Below, piece by piece: positions 53,401-62,734 of a stretch of DNA of 64,000 nucleotides. Every line of letters starts with the position of its first letter. The stretch's first letter is position 1. The position numbers and the translations under genes are program-made. The notes beneath the pieces were generated by a model. The model saw nothing but the letters and a program-made list of their open reading frames with translations. It made no database searches and had not been told where the DNA came from. Where the stretch lies: contig OZ004587.1 of the NCBI GenBank assembly GCA_963924555.1, positions 3,534,001 through 3,598,000 on the forward strand, read 5' to 3'. This DNA comes from Crambe crambe (Eukaryota > Porifera > Demospongiae > Poecilosclerida > Crambeidae).

Positions 53401-56400
53401 CTTCAATGCTCACATCAACAAAGCTTATATTCATTACTTCAGAAAAAAAATACATAAATATATATACAGGTTCCCCTTAGTTATACTCATAATGGATTGA
53501 ATCATGGTTTTCAGATAATTTAGCATGTACATAAATAACCAAAGTTAGCGGACACAGTAGTCCGAAAATTAAGGTGTTACTAATGAAGTCTGGACTTTGG
53601 AGAGTTTATTAAAAATAATGCACACTGGAAAATAATTACTCATATGCACTGTATACTGAAGTAATTTTGATATACCAGCAAAGCTGGTCTCAATACCAAG
53701 TAATATGTACCTGGTAAGTCTGGATCATCATTTAGTATTTCAATAGTAGCACATGAAGGAGAATCCACAAAGACTCCAGGACATGCAGACAAGTGTACTT
53801 CAAACTTTTCCAATTCTTCTGGAAACACGTCATTAATTAGAGGAACTTCTACCACTATTTCTCTTTGCTCAGATGCAAATTCAATGGACAGATCCATGGC
53901 AATGTAGTCCTCACCAACTATACATAATAATCAATTACTTTCCCGTTGTAAGAGTAAGTGCTATTATTCGCTACAGATACACCTAGGGAACAGAAAGAGC
54001 TCTTATCAGAGAGAGTAGCAGCTCTCTCTACATATGTAGGGATGACACGAATGCTGCATATAGACTAATACAAAAGTGAAGTTCCAGTTCCCCCAACTTA
54101 GACTTAACAAGAGTTTACCATTCAGAAATATGGCAAGCAGGTAAGTCACTGGATTCTTCTTCTTCTCTATTGTTAAACAACCATATCTCACAGTTATGTA
54201 CGATCTCATTAATTCTCAAAAGAGTCTATGTCAAAGGCCATTTTTATTTTGATATTGCACATGCGCATGTCTACTTATTCAAAATCATAATATTACTCAG
54301 CTAGCTAGTTAGCTAGCTATGTCTCTTCACATGGCTCAACTCAATCCATCTACCAAACAGCTGAACACTTCAAGTCTTGACTCGCTGCATCGGGCTGCTA
54401 AACTTATTGCTATGTCATTGAGCTGGCCAGGAGAACTCTATATACTCAAGAAACTTCTCTCATCTGTCCCTGCATACATATAGAAGAATGAACTCCTGCA
54501 TTATGTATACATACATAAGTAGAGAGAAAAAAAGACCAGGAACAAGTGAGGGAAAAAATATTTCTGTGAAATGAAAAAAAAAGCAAAAAAAAAACAACAG
54601 GGATATGACATTGCTCAAGGGTAGAGATTAAGGGGGTCAATCTTTGTTCTGCCAACAATCCTTACATAAGCTTCAGATATAGTGCAGTAGTGTATGTATA
54701 TGTAGGGATTATAGGCTGGATATACAGAACAAAGATCGACAAGTGACTCACCAAGGGCAGCATTCGGAGAAGATAGTTGGAGGGTATAAGCTGAACACGA
54801 ACCTGAAGCACTTAGATCCCCACCCCTAACAATTTCAAGCATTAAGGACTGATTCTCAAATACTTGAAATTCATCTCTAGTGAAAGACAGTCTTGGCACT
54901 GCAAAAAGGACATAAAAATTTAATAGCTAAATTACAATAGGCTGACAATTTAGAATAGAAAGGATGCACCAATAGTTAAAGTAATTAATAACAGGAGGAC
55001 AATAATGCTCTATCCTTGTAAAACATGAGATTAGCTAGAGCACATGTGCAAAGTATACATACATACATGCCACTGGCTTTTGAGCCATTCCAGCAGGGTA
55101 TCCAGCTCCAGCTCTAAAAGATAGAGTGTATGATATGCCATTAAAGATGGCTCCACTCATATGAGTCAAATTATGACGTCCAATGGGCACTTGAATTTGA
55201 GCTGCCATGCCACAAGATGGTCCATTTCGAGTATTACTATTACAAGGAATTGACATAAAAGGTGCTTCAAGCACAGTTCCATTGAGACGTAGTCCTTCAT
55301 GATCCACACCCTCTGGCACTATCACATTAATATAGTGTATTGCATTACTTGTCACCCCAGGGATTGCTGTGGCTTGTAATGTATCAATGATGTAGCTTGT
55401 CCGATACTGTTCAACAGGTGGAACTACAACCATAAAGGGATCACCTCGAAAAGTACTTGGCTTGTCCAAAGTACTGGCAACTGAGAATTGTACCAGTAAA
55501 ATAGGGCAAGTGGAAGTGATGTAACAAGCACTCCCAGAAGACACATTGATATTTTCAAACTGCCCACTCTGTTGTAGCTGGATTTGTTGGAAATTTTGTC
55601 CTTGGCCATTTATACATGAAATATTAATGTCAGTGTTGCTCTGTGATGCTATTGCTTTGAATATGTCAAAAGAGGTTCGGTTGGCAATGGCAGATGTGAC
55701 AAAAGTCTTTCCCCATGTTGCAGTAGGAGGGATCTGCTCCACCATATGATCACAGAAGTTCACGTTTTCTGGAACAGTTCCACACTGATGGCCACTGATG
55801 AGGAAAATAGGTTTATTAGATGTGATTCTAGACCCAGTCAAGTCATTCAAACTGTAAATCAATAGGGTCTGTGCCTTGCTAGGAAGGAGAACTGTGGCAG
55901 GAACACCTGCTTCAAATTTACCTCCAGGGATTTGCTGTAGGAGGTCTGGAGCTGTTATGGGGACATTTTGAGTGAGAGTGATATTAACCTGAGTGCTTTG
56001 TTCAGAAGTCACAATAACAATGGTGCTGTTACCCTGTGGTGCCTCAAATTTTTCATCACTTTCATAATCATCTTCGACCCGATCTACTGGGACTTGTGCT
56101 AGTGGAACTGACACAGCATAGTACTCATAAACTCTCACAGGAAGATTTACACACGGGAGTAGCTTGAACGTATCTGATGAAGTGAACTCTTCAGCATAAG
56201 CCACTACAGAGAGAGAGTCGTTGTTGGTTGACTCTATGACTATAGCTCTGTCTCTGACTCCATCATTATCAATTGAAACAGTTGCAGCATCCATTGACAC
56301 TTCGATAGGAGCAGTATAATCTGTTGCCACTCCAGAAGCATTCACTATGAAATCAACTTGTGAACTATGTACAGGACTGACTGCCAAACGAAATTTTCCA

Positions 56401-57529
56401 ATACGAAAAAAGGGTAGCCGTGAAGGATTAGCAAAAATTCCAAGAAAAAACTTGCTGCCTTGAGCCATAAATGTTTTATTATCTGCCACAAATAATTCAT
56501 AAAACATCATGTCAATCAACGATAGTGCAAACCATGATATGGTCAGCTACAATAACCATACTGTACCACACAACCCAATTAGTTGCCAATGTAAAGATAC
56601 TCACAATCAACATGTTAGGTCCTGAAATCAGGTTACAATAATATTATTATCTGCACTGTATTTTGTATTTTCATAGCAAGACCAATACTTACTGTAGCAT
56701 TCCTGACAAGTTCCATTGATGGTTGTTGTGAAGGAAAGTCCTCTTCCACCAGCCATACAGCACTCTGACTGCCCAGCATGTGCAGAGGTGAGATTTACCT
56801 CATTCCCACGACAACACTTGCCAGAGTAGCAGGTGAACTTGGGAGCTGAAAGATAAATGAAAGTTATGTGTCTACAGTGATGATCTCTGCATCTACAATG
56901 ACCATCTCTGCAACATTAAAACATCTACGTTTTCTCAACCTGCATCTTTGATATTTTATTATGAAACCACAGTAAGACATACTGGAGACAAGAGTAACCA
57001 CTTCTCCCAGAATAATTTGCTTACATTATCACTCTTTGGATCGCCTAAGGTTTTGGTGGCACACAGTGGTTAACCACCACAGTTGGCTACACAAGTTCAC
57101 CAGATGGCCTGAAACCATCAAAAATTCAGTCTCAAGCATCACAACATTGAAACATTCATTCTGCCACTGTACTTTATTAATATCACAAATATGACATTGT
57201 ATACCAACTGCATCTTTGAGTGGCTGGCGATAAAATCTTCTTACACTCATAGACACGAGTGAGAATATATAAACCCAGCATTAGCTATTAATTTCCCTAT
57301 AAAGCTGAAAGAAAATCACTGCCAATTATGCTGCAGTCAATGCAAGAACTAGCTACTGGAAATGATCTGGATGTATACACTTATATAATAATAACCCTGC
57401 TGCAATATCAGGCATGATAGTCTAGCTATAGGACCATACACAGTATTTTGCTATAAGAGTAGTCAGCTTACTTGATTGACAAGAAGAAAGAGAAAAGATA
57501 CCAATCAGCACAGCATAACGCAAAATCAT
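31842..57529 (-). CDS. Giant secreted Calx-beta protein: signal peptide, Cys-rich module, IgGFc-binding domain, 15 Calx-beta, 2 FN3, SRCR
   Basis: 39 coding exons, 7,842 nt, about 2,613 aa; nearly all introns are phase 1. Exons 1-4: 57472-57529 (signal peptide [17 protein letters not shown]), 56693-56845 (Cys-rich), 56562-56621 (uncertain) and 55067-56482 (IgGFc-binding N-terminal domain, [20 protein letters not shown] then EQIPP). Calx-beta pairs 1-6: 54752-54898/53711-53917, 53299-53436/52186-52386, 51947-52087/50050-50250, 48793-48939/48491-48709, 48015-48161/47652-47849, 47340-47474/46938-47144. FN3: 46521-46808 and 45793-46074. Pairs 7-11: 45464-45610/44972-45187, 44610-44750/43827-44027, 43359-43478/42836-43057, 42596-42742/42250-42450, 40604-40753/40351-40542. 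Thr/Pro linker: 39327-39371. Pairs 12-15: 38623-38757/38234-38449, 37896-38045/37549-37746, 36751-36870/35769-35963, 35402-35548/32473-32679. SRCR: 32105-32275/31842-32017. Each Calx-beta is split in the same place and ends with a DNDG/DDDG acidic loop. No membrane segment is seen, so a secreted Ca2+-binding matrix or adhesion protein is inferred. Confidence 0.92.
32105..32275 (-). other. SRCR domain, first exon
   Basis: Encodes the first part of a scavenger receptor Cys-rich domain: [27 protein letters not shown], then [10 protein letters not shown]. With 31842-32017 ([12 protein letters not shown], then C and VACQP-stop) it forms one complete C-terminal SRCR. SRCR domains bind proteins or microbial surfaces. 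Confidence 0.85.
32817..34790. mobile_element. Non-autonomous repeat element, copy B (intron of the Calx-beta gene)
   Basis: Starts with the hairpin AGAGAGAGC/GCTCTCTCT (32821-32842). It shares AATACAATAGTGAAATTCCAG, the GGCAAGCAGGTAA segment, AGACCAGGA and the terminal CCAGCCAACAATCCCTACAT (about 34600) followed by GTAGGGATTG (about 34690) with copies A and C. The interior (33000-34590) contains other sequence without a coding signal. It lies in the intron between exons 36 and 37. Confidence 0.6.
34831..35326. mobile_element. MITE-like element, inverted ends of about 80 bp, flanked by CTGTGCA
   Basis: The left end TTAGCCTCGTACCCAGGCCC (then a T-run, GCGGGGCAGTGGAAAAGCGA, GGGCCTGGTATAAGTTG) is the near reverse complement of the right end, which closes with CTGGGTACAAGGCTAA at 35326. 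CTGTGCA flanks both sides (34824-34830 and 35327-35333). With the adjoining A this could be an 8-bp duplication as in hAT elements. It lies in the same intron as copy B. Confidence 0.75.
36871..37548 (-). other. Intron 33 of the giant Calx-beta gene
   Basis: Non-coding between exons 33 and 34. No repeat or ORF of note. Confidence 0.6.
39405..39426. repeat. Element-type hairpin (solo copy)
   Basis: AGAGAGTGCGATAGTGCTCTCT followed by ATGTAGTGAT. It is the edge signature of the repeat family, without the rest of the element, in the intron before the Thr/Pro linker exon. Confidence 0.55.
40157..40307. mobile_element. Short foldback element, about 150 bp
   Basis: The left arm (GATGTAGGGATGATTATTGG, then AACAAGAGCTGAATGGATGA and GATTATGCA) pairs with the right arm (TGCATAATCTCATCCATTCA, then GCTCTTGTTCCAA, ending ATCATCCCTACATC). 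Intronic. A related, shorter derivative lies at 49033-49132. Confidence 0.8.
40949..41760. mobile_element. Degraded transposon remnant in intron
   Basis: Flanked by imperfect inverted words GGCGAGTGAGCGAAGCC (about 40957) and GGCTGCTTGCTCGCC (about 41690). The interior reads, with stops, as an Arg/Glu/Gln-rich stretch ([16 protein letters not shown], then [15 protein letters not shown]) like the N-termini of Helitron/PIF1-like element proteins. GCATGCGCATG palindromes lie near the left end. Assignment to a family is weak. Confidence 0.35.
44370..44430. repeat. Poly-C then poly-A tract
   Basis: CCTCCC(C)n followed by (A)n/CAAACA. Intronic low-complexity DNA; length likely unreliable in assembly. 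Confidence 0.9.
49033..49132. mobile_element. Short foldback derivative
   Basis: ACGTAGGGATGACCCATGAC, then CATAATCTCATCCATTCAGT, ending GTCATCCCTACATAA. It is the same family as 40157-40307 but shortened, preceded at about 49013 by a degenerate version of the edge hairpin. Intronic. Confidence 0.6.
49310..50009 (-). mobile_element. Tigger/pogo-family transposon fragment with TA target-site duplication
   Basis: One end starts CAGTAGAACC (49310) and the other ends GGATAATCGAGGTTCTACTG (50009), the classical pogo/Tigger terminal sequence. TA flanks both ends (49308-49309 and 50010-50011). On the minus strand it encodes a frameshifted CENP-B/psq-type helix-turn-helix: [19 protein letters not shown], a frame change near 49740, then [15 protein letters not shown] and DQAVYF. 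The DDE domain is missing, so it is a 700-bp internal deletion derivative. It lies in the intron between exons 10 and 11 of the Calx-beta gene, on the same strand. Confidence 0.88.
50251..51946. other. 1.7-kb intron with a zinc-ribbon-like remnant
   Basis: On the plus strand at about 51019-51250, a broken reading contains [14 protein letters not shown] in one frame and [12 protein letters not shown] in another. This suggests a frameshifted C-x2-C protein from a mobile element. The remainder is AT-rich with no signal. It separates Calx-beta exons 9 and 10. Confidence 0.4.
52388..53298 (-). other. Intron 7 of the giant Calx-beta gene
   Basis: About 0.9 kb without recognised features apart from a G-rich plus-strand stretch (GAGGGGGGATGCGGGGGTG) near 52480. 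Confidence 0.55.
54004..54740. mobile_element. Non-autonomous repeat element, copy C
   Basis: Starts with the hairpin AGAGAGAG/CTCTCTCT (54008-54029), then ATGTAGGGATGAC. It continues with GACTAATACAAAAGTGAAGT, the GGCAAGCAGGTAAGTC segment, AGAAAAAAAGACCAGGAACA, GCCAACAATCCTTACATAAG and GTAGGGATTATAGGCTGGAT. It is the most compact of the three copies and lies in the intron between exons 5 and 6. Confidence 0.7.
55067..56482 (-). other. IgGFc-binding N-terminal domain exon
   Basis: A single 1,416-nt exon, much longer than any other in this gene. Key matches to the IgGFc-binding N-terminal family are [20 protein letters not shown], then [17 protein letters not shown], then CPILLVQFS and [16 protein letters not shown]. 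There are several Cys pairs. In vertebrates this domain is found in mucus protein FCGBP with VWD repeats; here it is coupled to Calx-beta. Function in this context is unknown. Confidence 0.85.
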
Positions 57530-57977
57530 GGCTGCAACAATCTGCCCTTTTCTTGCACAGAACACGGGAACAGACTGCATCCACAGACTGCAGTCAATGC
57601 ATAATGACCTTTGACCTTCAATATCTTTTGTGTGGTGCTGGTGGTGGTCTAGTGTGGTTAGATTTGAATACTGGAGGAGAGAGATCCACTAAGTGATGAA
57701 ATAACTGGAATACCAGGAAGTACATTAGCTACTGCTATTGTCATTTTTGCCACCTGATTGATCATTAAAGATTTGATCTTTTTTTACTAACATTTATTGT
57801 TCAAAGATCACATCATCTATGTGTGAGATATAAGAAAGGAAAGATTTTGAGTTGTATTAGCTAGTATATGTACTGTGCAGTCATTTGTTGATAAGAAAAC
57901 ATTGTATTCCTATTAATACAGCTGAGCTGGATGGATATAGCCTAACTGATTAGTAGAGAGAGCATTGGACTATAGCA
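57530..57977. promoter_or_regulatory. Divergent promoter region of the two Calx-beta genes
   Basis: 448 bp between the two start codons. A tRNA-like stretch (GCATTGGACTATAGCAATG) runs into the plus-gene ATG but lacks a B box. No TATA or known site can be called with confidence. The head-to-head arrangement allows co-regulation. Confidence 0.45.
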
Positions 57978-60900
57978 ATGTCTCTACTAGTAGCCAGAAC
58001 AATGGTGTCCTTCCTAGTCTATTATTTCATAACTCCTCAGCAATGTTTTGCAACTTTTTTTTCATCTTCAGGATCTTGCTTTAATGATCTCCTTGAACTC
58101 TCTTCAACCGGGAAATGCTGCATACCCAAGCCATTTATGTAAGTATTGATTTCTTACACTAAAATGGCATAAAAATTAAGCCTTTAGGTGTATCAATAGT
58201 AGCATATATAACTTTCGTTGCATGGGACTGGCTAGTAACAGTTGCATAATTTTGTATCAATGTTACTTATTATGGTCTATGCAGTGAGCTCAGGTTCCAC
58301 CTACGTCTTGATAACAGTGAAACCAACTTCCTTGATCAAGGAATAAGACTTGAGCTTCGTGATGACACACTGTCGTTAAATGACCGGGAGTGGGTGCCAT
58401 TGCATTATTTCACATCATCCACCAAGGTCCACCCCAATTCATCAGTGTTGCTGAATAAAGACAATAGAACAGTCACTGCACAAAGACCTGCTTACCAGCA
58501 AACCTTACCATTAGTCTTAGTAGATACTAATGAGTCAGTGCTCTATTATGAGCGTGAATGTGGGGTGAATTCTTCTTTTGAAGATGTGCGGATAAGATGG
58601 CTGCAGATATACACTAGTGTGCCTCCACAACAAGATATACCTGTGTGGTCAATTGATAACATCACAGTGGTCAAGTGGGAAGGTCACTGTAAAACAATTA
58701 TACTACATGAAGATTTCGAAAGTTATCCTATTGGGTAAGTCCAAACACGTACATTGAAATTAATAATGAAATATGAAGGATAAAATACAGTGGAACCTGA
58801 TTTTAGTGGTCACCCTTGGGCCAGCAAGAAATGGCTATTATAAAGAGGTGGCCTGCTAACTTGTACACAAAAAGCCCTCTTGGGACTTGGACCCCTGGCT
58901 GTTATAGAGAGGTGACCTGCTTGTACATTATAACCAGGTTCCACTGTAAAGAGGTATTTGTAATACAGTTGATAGCTGAATCAGGTAATAAAGTGACATC
59001 GACATTTTACATATTAAATTCTATAGAATAAACATGCAGTTCATTTAAAATTTGTATGTACACATATTTTTCCCAGTTGCTCCAGTGTCAATAATTATAA
59101 GGTGTCCTATGGGTGTATTGTGGAACGCCATCAAAATAATGTTACCAACAAAGAACTCCACTTCAGTGGATTCCACCAGGACGTACCACGAAGGACATTT
59201 CTCATCAAGAACCTCAATTTCAGCTCAACCCAATCAGGATGTGAAGAATTAAGAACATACAGTAAGCCTTCGTATTATTTTTACTGTGAGACTTTGAAAG
59301 GGGACCCTAGAATTCATAGTGAAGCTTTTAATCATCCAGTTAAAAAAACAAATTGCATATGTATTATGGTAGAGTGTTATTGAAGAGATTTTCATTGACT
59401 TTCTAGGACATTAAAGAGTTTATTTGAATCAGGAAGAAAAATTTTGTGGGTAAACACGTGATATCATGATCACTTTACCACTGAATAAGATGCTGTGTGC
59501 AACATGCAGTTCGCAGCACGGAACCCTGTTATGATAATACCACAGTACTTTCAATTCATACTACTGTAATGCTGGTATTTACATACCTACATATATATCC
59601 ATGTATGTAGACCCTTTTCCCCTTTATTGAAAAGGCTTAACAGTTTGTGTGGTACAGTTGCATAGTATTTGATAATACCATAGGTATAGATGAGTGTCCA
59701 CTGAATGAGTGTCGTCATGACAGTATGCAGAAGAAATGTAGCAGTGGAAGGTTTGAGTGCAAGGAATGTCCAAGTGGTTATCGTGTTGATGCAAATACTG
59801 TTGCTTGCTTAGGTAAGAAATCTTAATGATAATCTGATTGGATTTGAAGTGCTGAAATTTGATTGAAATCTTTACTCAAAGTGCATAGCACTTCATCTAC
59901 CCCATGGATACTGGTATAGCTGCTACATCCTCTTAATTTTATGTGATGAGAAGGGAAAGAAGGGACAGTACGTAACAGCTATGTAGATTAGGCCTCTTAT
60001 TCCACTAGATATTGATGAGTGTGAGGAGGGCAGTCACAGCTGTAATCCAACCATGGAGTGTGTTAACACTCCAGGAGGCTTCAATTGCACATGTGGAAGG
60101 GGATTGTGGCTGGATGAAAATGGACTTAACTGCATAGAAGCTCCGAGTATTGGTTAGTAGTTGTAATACTTGTACTCACATGTAAATTCACTCATCAATA
60201 ATTCTAGTACATGACAAAAATGTGCACATTAATGTATGAAGCTCTTTTCTAATAAGATTTGCAGCATGTTTTTATGACTCAGTTTTCCAACTATTTGGTA
60301 CAGATAAGTCACAGAATGATAGTGTCTTGGTTGAGTGTATGACTGAAACTGAGTGCAGTGGAGAGAGTGTCAACATGAGCCTACAACAATGTTGTGTGGA
60401 AAACCATCATGCTCTATCCTTTAAGGTTGCAGGATCAGATAAATGCTACACATGTATTGGTATGTAACCATCACTATAACATGTATGATGTGTGACCAGC
60501 ATTTTTTCTGTAGTTTATGGCTGGTTGAATAACACCTACAGTGGTGAAGAGAGATTTCAGAAACACCGTTTGAAAATAGGTTTTCGCAAAGGAAGAGATG
60601 CAATTAAAAAAGACCTAAATGTTTCCTTCGATGTCGTTCCAATAGATGGTAGAGGAATTAAAGGTATTCCATAAGCACTTGTTTTTTTCACTGTTATTAT
60701 TCCTAATCTGCTTAATCAGGAGCAAGAGCTAACAGAGACTTTAAAGTGAACACTCATATGGGAATTCTTGACAACTTTGTCTCAGTTACATTCCTGGAAG
60801 ACTTAGTGGCACTGGAGAACAATGAGACATTTTACTTGAAGCTGAAACTGAAGGAGAATTTTATGGCTCCTGCAACAGGGCTCAATGTACTCTTTTGCGA

Positions 60901-62689
60901 TACTATCAAGCTCACCATAAAGGACTCGGACAGTAAATATTTTATGATTTCCTTGTGATGTTTGAGTGCTTACATAAATGATATTTTAGGTGTGGAAGTT
61001 TTTTTTATGGAAGATGAATTTCGTGCCAGTGAGTCAGAACTGAGCATATCAGTCACTGTGGGTAAAAGCAAACGCATAGCGTCTTCGATTACATTGCTGT
61101 TGACTCCATTAAGTATGGATGAAATGGTGTCTTCATTGAGTGCAAATGCCATGTCAAACATATCTCATACTGTTAAGTGTGCTTGGGAATGTTCCGTAGA
61201 TCCTCTGCTAGGTGAGTTAGCTAATGGTCCAAGGAGTTATTGTTATGTTATCCATGTAAATATAAACCTGCATAGTAGCAAGTAGGTACGTATGAATGGT
61301 CCAGGGACTTATTGTTATGTTATCCATGTGAATATAAACCTGCATAGTAGCAAGTAGCTGGTCATTGATTAATTGGTATGATCTGAAATAATCATGTGCT
61401 TGATCAGTCACATCGCAACTGAACATGCATACTAAGTCACTTCTATACACCTACCCTCTACAATTCATTATTGTTATGAGAAATAGGGCCACCACGAGCA
61501 TCATTTTCTGTGAGTCATCGATTACACAACTTCTCTACTCCTATTGCTGCTACTAGTGAGTACTTACATGTTTGTAAATAATTATTACCAAGAATCTTCA
61601 AAAGTAGGTGACTACCTTGGTATGTTATGTCTAATACTGAAACCACAGGCTCAAGACTAGACGTTCAGGGTCTTGTACCATTAGCAACAAGCCACAACTG
61701 TCCAAAATATTGGTTTATTGTTCCCATATCAGATTTCAATGAGGGAGGGAAATTTTAGCCATTGTATTATTATACAGAAAATAGAGATTTTTCTGGTGGT
61801 GTTGTATTCCTCATGTTTGGAGTGGATGATGGTCTTAGTGATCCATTAAATGAAGCAGTAGCCTACATTAATATTACCGATGATAGCATCAATGAAGCTA
61901 ATGTTGAACTATTTATCGTCAAACTAAGCATCAAAAATCTAAATGGTACCAGCATTTTATCAAGAAAACCAATCGCCTTGTGCAAAATTCTTGATGATGA
62001 CCGTGAGTTACATGATACATAAATCCCTCAAGCCTCAGCAATGTGATTTACTGCTATGTAGATCTATAGGTAGTCTAAATCATTGCCACCTTATACTAAA
62101 ATTAATCTTCGCCTGCAGTCAAGATTTTAATACACTGCATTCACTTCATAGTCGGTTTAGGGGAGAAAATTTTATCTATTTATATTATTTTCAGGCATTC
62201 GAATGGGATTCACTCAACATTCGTATGTAGTCAATGAAGGGAGATTAATACAGCTGATGCTCGCCAAAGAAGATAATATCACAACTGAACAAACATTTGC
62301 TGTAGAAATTTCCACTGGTTTTTCACAAATATACCTCCCTGCTACTCGGCTGACAGCAAGAAGTGATTATGCCTTTTTAGACAGTAACGAGAAGAGTCTT
62401 ACAGTGTTCTTCCCTCCTACTTACCAAGTGATAAATATTACTCTCACTATTATTGATGATGATATTGCAGAGGGAATAGAAGCATTTGTATTACACTTGA
62501 TGAGTTCAAATCTTGAAGGAGCTCCGAGTTATTACTTTCCCAACAAACTTTTTGCTGATGTCACTGTCATGATACAAGATGATGATGGTAAGACTGTCTT
62601 AATATTTTATAATACAATGCATGCTTCCGCAATAGCTGACTACAAGTTTCAGTATCTTATCTAGTGAGACAAAAAAACTTGTTATATTA

Positions 62690-62734
<45 letters not shown>

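Noticed and set aside
31842..57529. Direct identification as a sponge aggregation factor gene
   Set aside because: Calx-beta arrays fit, but I saw no VWA, VWD or wreath-type domain. IgGFc-binding, FN3 and SRCR point to a different architecture, so the specific name is not supported.
57930..57985. tRNA-like stretch (TAGTAGAGAGAGCATTGG to AGCAATG) at the start of the plus-strand Calx-beta gene
   Set aside because: An anticodon-like stem (CATTG/CAATG) can be drawn, but the loop is 8 nt, no acceptor stem closes and no B box follows.
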